The position numbers were made by a program, and so were the translations under genes. Positions 13,890 through 25,979 of a stretch of DNA of 64,000 bases are shown one piece after another (the stretch's first letter is position 1; every line of letters starts with the position of its first letter). The stretch covers positions 62,001 to 126,000 of the forward strand of contig JADWQD010000001.1 of NCBI GenBank assembly GCA_016110215.1, written 5' to 3'. The notes beneath the pieces are model-generated. The model saw only the letters and a list, made by a program, of their open reading frames with translations, did no database searches and was not told the origin of the DNA. This DNA comes from Capronia americana (lineage: Eukaryota > Ascomycota > Eurotiomycetes > Chaetothyriales > Herpotrichiellaceae).

Positions 13890-16800
13890 TTATCGTTTCC
13901 CTATCCACAATCTTCCCAAGATCAAACTCTGTCTAATATCCTCGTTGCCCATGACCTTGACTCTTTCGTGAAGGCCATTCAGCTCCTCCTTTGCCTCAGA
14001 TTCGGAATGAGCCCATGCTGGTTCTTTCTTCGATCTGCCTTTTCTGTGACTTTTCCGCTCTTCCCTGGGCTCGGTCGCCTTCGACCAAAACAGTTTTCTT
14101 GCCGCCGGAACATCGCCGTCGCTAACAAACACGAAGTCGACTGGGTGATTACTTTGCTCGGCAGACTGAACAATCACCTTCGCACCGCTCAAGGATGTTT
14201 CCGTGTCGACCTGGCTCGGTCCGAGCGTTCTGATCAGAGAAAGGGTCGGCTTGCGGTCCTCTTTGCCTTTTCCCATGACGACAATAACTCGTGAGTTTAA
14301 AAGTAAGTTGGGTCTCAAATCGAGCATATCCCTCGCCTTCACGTCTTGAATGCTCGAAGGAAGCTGTAGAACCCGTGATTTGACAGCATCCCCAAGCTCT
14401 TTGCACTCGCCAGCAGCGAGGAGGTACGACCTCCAATCGGTAATCCTGCCTGCCTGCAGACTTGCCTCGATCCATCTACCACTGAGACAAGGTAGGCCAA
14501 GTGCCAATGCTTGGATGTACTTCACTGTGTGCGAATGCCTGCCTGTGAGAAGTGCAGTAAACCCGAGGTCGGCAAATTCATCCCTAAGCTGCATGGAGCC
14601 TGCCTTGAAGAGATCCATGAAATTTCCTTTGAGGATGATACCGCCATTCTCTTGGACTAGAGCGGCAAGCCTTTTCCTCGTGTTGTCATCTTCTTGAGAG
14701 ATTGCGAACGCCATGTTGCTGAACAGACCGTTGGCGGGGCCGAGAATTGATGAGACGGGTGGGATGAGAACTGCGATTGCTCGCCTACTCCGTGATGTCG
14801 ACGGCATTGAGGGGGAAGAAGAAGTAGAAGATGTTGAAGATGCTTGAGGCACGGGACTCGGCCTGCCTGTCGGTCTGGCTTGGTAGGGAGAAGCCTTGCA
14901 CTCGTAGATTCGGTCCTTCATCTGTGCCCACATGATCGTGTCTAGGTATATCGCCGACACAGGCACCTTCCTAACGCCTTCAGTTGAAATATCAACCGGT
15001 AGGCTTTTTCGTTGCTTCGGTGCCACGAGCAGGGTTTGGTAGCCGCGGATATCAGTCATGATAGCCTGAGCAGGGTCGATATTACTTTGTGAAATCCTGT
15101 CTTTAAACCCTCTGATGACATGTGAGAGTTTTGGAACGCCCTCCATATCTATCTTGACCTGGTCGCCGATTCGCAGATCTAGACTACGCACGCCATGTTC
15201 ATCAACCTCGTCGGGATCGTAGCCTTCCCACTGGATTGTAAAACGACCGGAGTCGGTGGCTGGTCGACCGAGGCAAAGGGCAGGGTGGTACGACCGACTC
15301 TTGCCGTTGAAGACGGCGAATACCATATTTGATGCCACCAGGTCATCGTCTGCAGCATCAGCAACACCACTATCGTTCTCCAATTGAGGTGCATCAGGAA
15401 CAGGGACTTGGCCCTCTAGGGCGAGAGGGTCTGGGCTGTCTTGTCGCTGTGTAGCGGTGCTCGGCAGGGAGACTTGTGGGGCAGGATTGATCTCTGTCGA
15501 CTTGAGTCGCTTTGTGGCGCTGAACGCCCCATCTGATGGAATGCCGGTGTCTTTTACCTTTCGCTTAAGCTTTGCTGTGGGCCTGCTGGCAGAACAGGCC
15601 TTCTGTTCAGGAGACTCGGGAAGTTCAAATTGGGATATTCTTCGTCGAGGAGCCGCATTGCTCGTCCTGGAGTTGTGAGCGCTCAAATCCTTTGGCGTAG
15701 ATCTTCCATCTCTCCGTGGATCCGTTGACAATGGTAGCGCAGGCTGCAAGAACTGTTCTCCGATGCTGTGTTGTGACTGTGCCTCAACGCAGCTTTTAGT
15801 TCTATCTTGGTTCTCAGGACATGAAGAAGCCCCGTATTGCACATTTCCCCGAGCTGAGACTCCGCTTTGAGGATCCTCCGAAGCAATGCCTGGCAGTCCG
15901 GTCTTGTTTGCCGCTTTTGTCGATGTCCGTAGGGGAGTAGGACTCCTGTGTATTTCCAAGCGTAAATGTGCATCCGCGTCGAAGCTGGACTGCGATTTCT
16001 GTGGCGATGGGCCTCCTTGAATGTCTGAAAGACGTAATCGTCTCCTACCCGGCGGAGTGGTTGAAATCGGCGGACTGCTCATTTCAACCTCCGCAGGCTG
16101 GTGAGCAACTGCGGAGGAAGGCTGTACATGAGTCTGGGCTGTTTCAAATTCGGCCCGACTTCCAGCATCGCCAGTCTGTAGCGTGTCTTCAGTCGCATTC
16201 CCACCTTGATCTTGTGGTTCATGCGAACTTGTCTCTGGGATCGTGCTGTTTGGCGGCCGACCCGCTTGGGAATTCGATACAGGCGCCATGGGGTTGATAA
16301 CAGCGTCACCTTCCTGCTCAGCGCCAGATAGCGTAGCTTGAGTAGGTAAAGTGGGCGGTGGATGGTTTCGATTTATTGGAGCAGTGGGTTGCGGTGAAGT
16401 CTCCGGGGACTGGGGAACAAAATCAAGACCGTCATCAGCAGTGGATGACCGAAGAACCTGCGTAACTGCCTGTGGTTGTTTGGTTGATCGCTCCGGTTGA
16501 GAATCAGCAACGGCGAAGGCTTGTGAGCTGTCCAAAGCCACTGATGTACCTCCTTCGTCGATTCTCCGTCCACGTCCCACAAGGGGACTTTCTTGCACCT
16601 GAGAAGGCGGGGCTTGCGTGAGTCGGTTCAGTTGAATGGTGGTCGCGGGTATCTGAATAGCCCTATTCGAGAAATTCTCCTTGTCTTCTTCATCAACAGG
16701 CGCCGATGACTGGCTCGAGTTCGTCACCGCAATATCTTTGTTGTCCTCCTGTTCTGTCTCCTCCTCGCTTTCTGTCACCTGAGACTGAGGATTGTGTCTC

Positions 16801-18220
16801 GTCGGACTTGATTGTGGATCCGTCCTGGGCCGCTTCGAGGATCGCATTCTGATCGGAGATGATCGTCTGGCTGGAGGTCGGATGGGGGATGATTTGGATA
16901 ATGAGGCACCTCGTGTGGACGGTGGAGGAGGCGATGAGGATGACAGCTGTGCCTGTATCCTCCGATTTCTCTCGCGCTCCCTCCTGTCTCTGGCATACCA
17001 GCTGTCCTCCTGGATCTCCAAGTCGTCCTCACCAGAACTTCCATCTTCAGCGTACATATTCTCGAGCTGCTTACGACGTGCATCTTCCCGGCGAGCTTGC
17101 GACTCCTTTGACGAGATATAGTGATCAAGGGGCTCGGTTCCGGCTCTATCAGGTCTCTTGATGCTAGAAATAAGCCGCATGGCTGATGAAGGAGTGGCTG
17201 TCATAGGACGTGGCTGCAGATGGATATCTGGTGAGGGCCGGTCTGACTGGAGATCTCCATTGCCCACCATTCCGATAAATGGAGAGGTATTTGCTTGGGT
17301 TGCTCCAAATGCCTGACTGAGACCCATTGGGATGGCGTTGTCCTCGCCGCGTCGCAGTAGCGGCCGTGTGTTGCGTGGTAGATCCGGACTGTCAATGATC
17401 TCTCCATCGTACCTTCTCTTCTTGCCGGCTGTCACTGGTGTCTTGAACCGTTGGGACTCGGGAAAATGGGAAGGTGCGGCGCGTGATTGCGTGAGCTGCG
17501 TGGGAGAGAAGTCAACCTCGATAGGTTCTGAGTCCTCCTGCCCATGCTCGTGCTCATTAAAGTCGGAGTCGACTGCGCCATGAATCTGACCATGCTCTGA
17601 CGTTGGGTCGATGGCAGCTTCAGGCTCCTCTCCCTGCTCGTCGTCGTCCAGCTCCTTCCGCTTCTCGAAAGAGGACATCAGGTCGACGAACCCTTCATCA
17701 CCTGCGTGCTGGGTCACTCTAGCGTCATATTCTCTGTCAGAGTCCCTCTCGCCGTCCTGGTGCAAGGCCTGGTCTTGTTCCTGCTTTTGAAGTTGAAGTT
17801 CATTCCGACTCCTGCTTATAATCAGGTCGTAGTGAGATTGAGACAGCACTTGCGTCGCATCATCACTCGATTGACTTGTCATCTTCTGCCGCGTCGCATT
17901 CGGTTTGTGAGAGGCGGACACTGGTGGAAGGTAACCCCATTGGCTTTCCACATTGGTCTGGAATTGTGAGTCTGGGACGGTACTGGGCAGTTGCGCTTCC
18001 GGTGTATCAGCTTGCGAGAGTGAAGTCTGGTTTGTCGCCGCAGCGATATCGACGCGGTCTAAGTCATGTTTTGAGCGAGGCTGCTGATCCTGCGACTATG
18101 GCGTAATTAGCGACTTCCGACACCCTAGGACGCGATGACCAGGATATATACCCTTATTTCTCCGAGAAGATCCCCCTGAAGGGGCCCGATGTCAATGTTT
18201 AATAGACTCTCTGTCGCCAT
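13890..18220 (-). CDS. RAD9: DNA-damage checkpoint adaptor, Rad9/Crb2 (53BP1-like)
   Basis: The protein is predicted at 1422 residues from two exons, 18220-18152 and 18089-13890. The large frame has no ATG near its 5' end; a 62-bp intron with a GCTAAT branch site joins it in phase to a 23-codon exon starting MATESLLN. The N-terminal ~900 residues are disordered and acidic with many SQ/TQ pairs, the targets of ATR/ATM-type kinases. Residues ~935-1050 form a Tudor-type module (NMVFAVFNGKSRSYHPALC..., RFTIQWEGYDPDE) that in Crb2/53BP1 reads methylated histone H4. From ~1135 to the end is the BRCT region (AFAISQEDDNTRKRLAALV, ENGGIILKGNF). Family members bridge damaged chromatin to the effector kinases Chk1 and Rad53/Cds1. 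The first exon is inferred and is the weakest part. Confidence 0.88.
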
Positions 18221-20060
18221 TGATGCTAATGGAATCCATGGACTGGCTTATGCAAAAATGAACCCTGCATTAAAGACAACGACGAACTGAACGCTTTGTG
18301 GAAAAGGAAATTCATGGTCAAAGAAGCCGTGGGCGCGAGCGCGCGTGCCACTTAACGATACGCGATTAGCGAGCGGGGCAGTGTCCTAAAGATTCACTTA
18401 CGGGTCTAGCCTTATCTGCCTCTTTCATTAAGCTTCACTCACACTAGCCTAGTGCAACGCGACCTGACGCTGTCACGAGCACTTCACAACACAAAGGGGA
18501 CATGCCTTTGTTGGTGAGATCATGGGTCCGGTGTTAGTTCGACTGCTTTCTTCTCTGCCTTCTCTGCGATCTGAGGAGTCGCGGCTTACCATGTTTCCTA
18601 GGAGAGAACCTCATAATCGTCTGTGGAGCATGCGAAAGTGCAATATCTTCCACAAGCTGATGGCGACGTGGCAGACACCCGCCCTCGGGCAAGCAGCGTG
18701 AACTTCCATCAATGAATAGAAGACAAAGATCTTTGAAGCTACCTCCGCCTGCACTCCCTGTTAGCCACCGTGTTGTTCGAAGCTGGCTAGTCCTTCAGAG
18801 CCGATGGTATTCCCTTACGAAGCAGCCTTAGGGATTAAGAGTCGTCTATTGTGAGGGTAGACTGCTATCGCCGGCAACGGGAGTGGAAATTCTGACTCGA
18901 TCCTATTTGTGCCGCGGAGTTTGGCTACTGGATTCGGTAACTCGAACATTTTCACCACTGGACTACGGCAGAAGCTCCCAGACCAAACCAATTGGCCCGA
19001 TTCGTCCCTCGAAGCAAGAGACATGTCCGAGGCCACCGCCCCGAAGACAGCTGAATCTTCCATACACCTTCAGGGCTGCAGCAGATACCGTGGACACCCG
19101 ATCCCGCAAATACTCTAGTTGTTCCTATCAGCGATACCCGTTGAGTCTCCTTTCGAAGTCCGATCTGAGAGCATGCTCACTGACGATGACGCCAGATCTC
19201 GACAACAGGGACCTCTACCTGGCCAGTGTTCCAAGTGGACTCCAGGATGATCAAGGTTCACCTCCTGCTCTAACAAATCCCTTTGACGATCTCACCCGGC
19301 ACCAATAACTTGCCGATTGTCGAATCTTGCAGCATGATATCTAGAGTCATTGGGAGAACGATAATCCCATTCCTCAGGGAATATGCTCTGGGATTGAGTC
19401 ACCCTGGGAAATCCTAATCCTTGCAAGCTGATGACCGGTCATATTGGTATCTGCTATCGGCCTGGAAGTTGCGGGTAATCGGCAATTCAACATCTCAAAG
19501 CTCCTTAAATGTATGGCGAACTCAGTAAATCAGTACTTCCTCCTTGAACAAGACTCATTGTGAAGGGTATAACGAGTAACACGCACCACAACCTCCTCTT
19601 TGATCCCTCCTGCCTTCATGCGCTTTTCACAACTTCCAGGAACTGTCCGATCGGAATGCACCCCCCCGACTTTGTGTATCCTACATATTGAGATGTGGGA
19701 GGTCACATCAATCACGCGTGATTCATTGTCGGCCATGATTCGCGGAATTCTTCTTCTCATTTTCGTGTTCGCACCAGCTGGTTAAGGCAGGTCGTCAGGG
19801 TACATAGGTGTACTATAACGCAGAGTAGGTCGGGCCGTATTCGTATTTGACATCATTTGGCCCTGTGCGAGTGTCGGGTCAAGATCTCGTGGGCCAACCC
19901 TGCCTGTAAGCCGGGAGGGCCACCACCTCTCCTAACGAGTTCTGACATCAAGTGGCAAGAACGCAAGTCATGGTGCAGACTCTTACGTTCAGTACGTGCG
20001 ACTGGGTTTGGACGTCGAATCGAACTCTTTCTTCCATTTCCTATGGTTGGCTAATGGTGA
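18221..20060. other. Intergenic region
   Basis: The promoter of the Rad9-like gene lies at the left and the 3' end of the Zn2Cys6 regulator at the right. A 141-codon plus-strand frame at 18883-19308 has no protein-like features. I see nothing else to support. Confidence 0.5.
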
Positions 20061-22559
20061 CTACAACATGACGAACTGGTCGCCGAAAGCGTTTAGAGGG
20101 AGCTGCGGGATTTCAGGGCCTGGCTGATCAACATTGAATTCTTGCAACGTATCCCACAGTGTAGGGAGCCACTGGAAACCTCCGGGGCTTTCGAAAATCG
20201 TCAGACTCGGACTGGGAAACATTCCTGCTGGAAGTTGAGTGTCGCCTGGCTCGTTACGAGAGGAAGGGGCACTGAGCTTCGACGTTACAGAGTTCCTCCT
20301 TTTCGAGGGCGAGCTTGGGCAGAGGACCGAGAAACGCTTGATGATTTCCCGCTCTTTGGAGCCAGGTGCATGGTTAGCAGAGTCTCGTCCTTCATGAATC
20401 AGGGTCAGAAGACCTAAGGAGACGTCCATGATCAGCTCACTGTATAACCCACGTCGCGCAGGCAAGAAAGTGACTTACGGAGCAAGGAAGTGCCTATCTT
20501 CCAGAAACGCGAGCAATGCCCGAGAAGTAGTTTTGATAATTCGTAGCTTTGGAAATTGGGTTCCCGTTGGTGTTCCGGAAGAGCGTCCCAAGGATTGATG
20601 ACACAGCAACTGATGAGGGGGTGATTCAGGGGAATGTACTCTGGCGGCCAAACTTGCGAGATGCGGACTAATCTCGAGTAGAAATGCTTGCCAAAAAGGC
20701 CGGCTTCGCTGGCGGCATCAAATAGCGGGTCTGAGCCACTCTGTGACCATTTTATACGCTCGAGAAGGGTCTCGCATCTGCAACTGTTAGAGAAGCAATC
20801 ATGCACCATGTCCGCAATACATACGACAAAATCATAAAATGTGTTGATATGATCCAATTACCGTCTCCGAAGTTATTGTCATACATGTGAAAAGACCGTA
20901 GTTGAAAGTCGGCGGGAAGAGCAAGTTTGAGACATGCTAGTGCATTTTCAAGTTCTGCTTGGTGCTCTGGCGTATTTCGTCTTGGCTGTCGGGCTATATC
21001 GGCAAAGCAGGATTTGAGGAAGTTGGTGACCAAGTACCAAGCCCGTGGATTTTGGTTCTCACACGTTTGTAGACTCTTCCATATTCCACTGGGGGTTTGG
21101 ATGAGAAAGGAAGAGCGTAAAGGGAGCTTGTTGAACCAGTGGTGATCTGAAGCTGGCAGGAAGACCTTTATTCCTCCCCGTTCAATGCCGTATGGTTGGC
21201 AGGAGAATGTAGACACAGCGCAGTCGAGCTCATAGATGACCCACCATAGCCGGCGAAGCTCTTCCTTATATACCCAGGTATTTGCGTCTTCAAGTGCCAC
21301 GTCATGATAGGCCGCGCCTTCATTGGTGTTGCACTCGTCGTCGATTGCATCAAGCCCGAGGTCATATGCGAAACGGACGCACAGACTAGTCAACAGCGAT
21401 CCTGCTGCGGCCTGTCCGGCAGTTAGGTTATAGAATGCCAACATAACGCACCCTTTCACAAAGTCAAGGGCCGGCTCCTCGATCATCTTCAGTATGCGAT
21501 CTTTGACAGCAGAAGCGCGCTCCGCGAAGACATCACCTCTCGCTCCTGGGTTCGTGTATGCGAAAAAGTTGGATCTAGAAAACCTTGCTGCCAGTGCGAA
21601 GATGCAATTGATCAAGACTGCCTCAGGATCACTGACGCTTTGACGGTCCAGAAATCGAATGCAACGGGCTTCAGTCCTGACATATTTCTGATAAAATTGC
21701 GGACGATGTAGTATCGGTAGCCACTGTTGAATGGTGTCAAAGTATAAGCTTATCCTGTATTGTGTCAGCAGCTGCATTGAAGGCGCGCAGAGGAGACTCA
21801 CAGCTCACAGGCCACCGCATTCGGAATACACCAGCCGTTGTCCTCTGAGGTGATCGCAGGAGGTTTTGCCCCATCGTCCACGCGAACATTCTGCTCCACC
21901 AGGAAGTCATCTGGGGTGGCAATCAGCGCGTCAGTACTCGGCGCAATTATCTGAGTGTGAGACGCGTTCGCCAAGTCTCTTCTGCTCAGGCCATTTTCGG
22001 TCACTGGCCCGAAGTTAGCATCGTCTAAGGACAGGCCTCCAAAATGGCCTTGATCGGATTCACCTGTGTTGATTACATCCTGTCGCATGATTGACAGGCC
22101 CTGCGTACCGTCCCATGGTGGGTGTCTAGCAGCATCTTGATCGTGGGGTTGACCATCGTTTGACTCATCTGGCGACATAGTGGCCACAGCAGCGTTGTAA
22201 GCACCAAGAATCCAAGTAATATAGCAAGGAAGCCTCACCATGTGGAGAATGTACCCGAACGTAGCTGCGAGGCCTGGCTTTTTGAGGCCTTCTAGTTCGA
22301 GCCCGACCCGTTGACTGCTTCTGCCTGGCTGGAAATGTGCAGGACGCCCCGACTCTCGCGCAGAGTCCACAGATTGGGCGCCTCATATCACCTGAGGAAT
22401 CAACATAGTTCCGGCAGCCCAGCCCATAGCATAGCCAAGTGCTGAATACTAACACTTGATTTTTTTCCTGTTGTCGAATATCGTCAATCACGGAACTAGT
22501 GCATTGTTCGAGGGTTAAATGGCTGCTGACCTGTTACATCCTTGACAAGCGCGGTTCAT
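20061..22559 (-). CDS. Zn2Cys6 transcription factor of the accessory cluster
   Basis: Seven exons are predicted: 22559-22531, 22467-22454, 22391-22239, 22168-21802, 21754-20825, 20777-20479 and 20413-20061, giving 714 residues. Splicing of the first three restores a perfect binuclear zinc cluster: Cys at 5, 8, 15, 22, 25 and 32 (spacing 2-6-6-2-6), followed by a basic Arg/Lys-rich linker. Exon 2 is only 14 bp and supplies RKKIK; the third Cys codon is split by the next intron. The middle of the protein matches the fungal-specific transcription factor domain (ISLYFDTIQQWLPILHRPQF, then YNLTAGQAAAGSLL and EELRRLWWVIYELDC). It is divergent from the adjacent P450 across a 1.06-kb shared promoter, so it is the likely pathway regulator. 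The third intron (22238-22169) is the least certain. Confidence 0.87.
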
Positions 22560-23614
22560 GGTAGGAAGGTGAGGTAGAGATGAACTTGCAACGAGTGAGT
22601 GCCAGGTGCCAGCCATGGCTTGGATATGTTGACGGTCCAAGTGTGAAGCGACGAGCAGTCTTCGATCGAGGTCTCCTGCGACTGAGTGAAAGAGATCAAC
22701 GATGCCAAAGGCGGGGAAGGGTGGCCTCCACCATCGCTCCAGGCTTCAGTAGCGAGGCCAGCACGCGGGACGCCGCAAGCCCGGGTCCTCATGGTGAGCT
22801 TAGTAACCAGAGGCATTTTGTTCGTTGACATGCCTGCGATGAGTTCGTTCACATCTCTCTTTGCTGTCTCTCTTTCCTGACCAGCTTTAGACTCTTGGCG
22901 GGAAGCGAGCTCCACCGCAGTCACACATGACGCATGATTCAAGTCTCCCTCACACAACTGTCAAAACACGACGTTTTCATGCTACAGTATTCCAACCCTG
23001 TCTGATCCCGAGAGACAGGGAATCTCCGTATTTACATCACTTTGAGAAGCTGTAGAGATTCAAACTGTTTGTTGTACTCCGCGAAGTCCGGACGTCAAAG
23101 CCCGATCGAAGAATCAATTCTTGGAGTTGTAAAACAGTCTTTGCCAATGCCACCTTGGGGCTTGAGCGTTAAATTATCAGTGCTGGGCTGACACTCAAAT
23201 CATTCATTTTGAAGAAATGTCCAACTCGGGCCTATCGCTCGTACATGCTGGCATAGTCCTAGGCTGAGCCGTCTGACTCGGTGACGCTTGGCGAATACGC
23301 TGCGACCATCAAAGTTCCGAGTGAGGTCTGCCTAGCTTTTTGAGAACAATAGATACCCGCGCTTTTTGGGGTGTGGCAGCCACCACAGAATGACCCGGTT
23401 CTTCTGACTCTTGAGCTCGCTGGCCTCACTGGCCTCGCTGCAACACTGGTCGCCTGATCGCGATCGTTGCGCAACTTTCCCGTACCCACTCCTTCGCCAG
23501 ATGTGCAAGGCTGAAAGCTACTTCTACAGGGCCATACCCGCTGGAGAAGATGTCCGCCATAGTGTCTGGGTTAATTCCTGACAGAACTGTTTTACTCTTT
23601 GTGGCCTCTCCGTC
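22560..23614. promoter_or_regulatory. Divergent promoter between Zn2Cys6 regulator and P450
   Basis: About 1.05 kb separates the two start codons and holds no credible gene. A CCG-N7-CGG everted half-site pair lies at 23079-23091; this is the geometry some Zn2Cys6 dimers recognise, but one such match can arise by chance. The arrangement favours co-regulation of the regulator and the first cluster gene. Confidence 0.4.
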
Positions 23615-25497
23615 ATGGGTATCTTTATCACCAGCTCGGCCCTCATTGCATGTCTCGGTCTCATCATCTATGGAGTTCTGTGCGTTGGACACAGAGGATC
23701 TAACTATCCCCCAGGTATGTTCTCTAGCCGTTGTCTCGCTGGTATATTAGACTGATAGACTAACAGGACCCCCAACTCTCCCGTTCGTGGGCAATGTCCA
23801 CCAGATCCCGAAAAAAGGTGCACATTTCAAGTATGTGTGTTAGCTTCGATCAAGGCACCCATTGGTCTGACATATTTGGTCAGGTTCACCGAATGGGCGC
23901 GTCAGTACGGTGGCATATTTTCACTCAAGCTTGGAACAGGAACTGCCATTGTCCTGACAGACCGCCGGCTGGTTAAGGAGCTTATCGACAAAAGGAGCGC
24001 AATCTACAGTGACCGCCCGACCTCATATGTCATTCAAAAACTAGTCACAAATGGTGACTACATGCTCACCATGAAAAATGATGCTGATTGGAGAAAGTTG
24101 CGGAAGCTTATCCATCAGCAGTTTAACGAATTGATGTGTGAGACAGAGCACGTCAAGCTGCAAAATGCGGAGGCTATCCAGATGATCCGTGACTTCATTA
24201 ACGAGCCAGAGAGTTTCATGCTCCACCCAAAGCGATTCAGCAACAGCGTCATTATGAGTATATGTAGGTTAGATGGCTATCTGCTCTAAGTTATGACTGA
24301 TGTGTTGGTCGGCGAGTCTAGTGTACGGTATTCGAACGCCAACGGTGCATACGCAACACATGAACAGACTCTACGAAGCCCTGGAGCATTTCACACACAT
24401 GATGGAATTCGGAGCGATGCCACCGGTCGACTTCTATCCATTTTTGAAATACATTCCCCAGCAGCTTCTGGGAAACTGGGTGTCCCGAGCCAATTCGGTT
24501 CACCATGAGATCCATGGAGTCTATGGCGACTTGGTTGAGGCAGTCAGGCAAAGAAGGCAGAAACAGGACCGCCAAAATTCTTTCATCGATAATGTGCTCG
24601 ATAGGCAAGAGAAGCTCAACCTCACCGAGCATCAACTCTGGTTGCTCGGCGGGGTTGCGGTGGATGGTGGCTCCGAGACGTCCGCAGCTTCCATTCTTAG
24701 CTTCCTCAAAGCAATGATCTGCTACCCAGATGTTCAAAAGCGGGCGCAGGACGAGATTGACGGCGTCATGGATGGCAGCCGCTCGCCTGTCTGGGCCGAC
24801 TACAATGATCTCCCATATGTCAGTGGAGTTGTCAAGGAAACAATGAGATGGCGCCCTGTCGGTGGACTCATCCCGCCTCATGCAACATCAGAAGGTGAGT
24901 ATGCAAGACCGTACCCAATCATCCGGCACATGGAGTCTGACAGCTTCCTCCAACTTCTCCAGATGACTGGATCGAGGGCAAACTCGTGCCAAAGGGAAGT
25001 CTGGTCTTTATCAACGTGTGGGGTCTGCACCAAGACGAGAAACATTTCCCAGACCCGGACAAGTTCGACCCTGAAAGATACTCGGGCCGTACCCTTCTAG
25101 CCCCAGAATACGCTACATCCGCAGATTATGATTCTCGCGATCACTATATTTACGGTCAGTAGCCCCTCCCTTTGCTCGCCGACTGAGCCGATTGCTTAAC
25201 ATGATATCAGGGGGCGGTCGGAGGCTTTGTCCGGGCATTCACCTGGCCGAGCGCAATATCTTCCTCGGCATCTCAAAGTTGCTGTGGGCTTTCTCGGTCG
25301 AAAAGGAGATGGACGAAAATGGTAGACCCCTAGACCCGGACACTGACTATGCTACAGGCTGGAACGAAGGCTTGGTCACATGCACGAAAGAATTCCCGTG
25401 CAGGATAATTCCCCGTTCTGTGGAAAGGGTCGAGACCATCATGAGAGAGTTTGCCCAGGCGGAATCGGAGGTCTTCTCAAAGTATGACGACGGCTAG
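23615..25497 (+). CDS. Cytochrome P450 monooxygenase (cluster)
   Basis: Six exons are predicted: 23615-23714, 23767-23830, 23884-24263, 24322-24894, 24963-25154 and 25211-25497, all in phase, giving 531 residues. It begins with one hydrophobic membrane anchor (residues ~2-25), then the proline-rich hinge YPPGPPTLPFVGN. Family marks are the I-helix DGGSETSA, the K-helix KETMRWRP, the PDPDKFDPERY meander and the haem-binding YGGGRRLCPG with the proximal Cys at 443; Tyr replaces the usual first Phe. It resembles fungal P450s of the O-methylsterigmatocystin-oxidoreductase type, a large group with many substrates, so no specific reaction can be assigned. It should sit on the ER membrane and use NADPH-P450 reductase. 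It lies just upstream of the aldehyde dehydrogenase on the same strand. Confidence 0.93.
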
Positions 25498-25979
25498 CTC
25501 CATAGAAGTGGGAGCAGCCGACCTGGAAAGGCATTCGCTCTACTCTGAGTTGCCATGTCCACCAGCAGGAGATGATTGGTTGCATTTGGCAATTGCTTTA
25601 CGGAACCCCAACCAAAGTATCTGACACAAGCTCTTCTCGGCTTCTTGTGAAACGACGAATATGGCGGAATTGTATGTTTGAAGACTCGCCTCGCAGGCGC
25701 CCCCACAGGTCAGGCACCCAACATGGTAATGGGCGACCGGAAGACCGAGCAAACCCGATCTGCAACTCTCCCGAAACAGTAATTCACCGAGTTCATGCCC
25801 GCTCCAAGTCTGGGCTGAGCAATCTTGCTCGGGAGTACGTTCAGGTACGGCATGTTGCCATAAGCCAATAGTTGCCGAAGTCGTGCTCATATCGATATAT
25901 TCTCCACGGCTTCAGCGCAGGCAACAGTGTTCGAAAATTGAACAGACTTCAAATTCGAGTTGACAGCCTTCTTACCCTG
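25498..25979. other. Intergenic gap, P450 to aldehyde dehydrogenase
   Basis: This 482-bp gap holds the P450 3' end and the aldehyde dehydrogenase promoter. No gene or repeat is seen. An in-frame extension upstream of the dehydrogenase start lacks conserved sequence. Confidence 0.5.

Noticed and set aside
13617..14294. 225-codon plus-strand frame
   Set aside because: Its right part is antisense to the Rad9-like BRCT region; the sense strand has clear family homology.
17951..17953. GTG as start of the Rad9-like protein
   Set aside because: Nuclear fungal genes rarely use GTG, the frame continues upstream, and a spliced ATG exon fits in phase.
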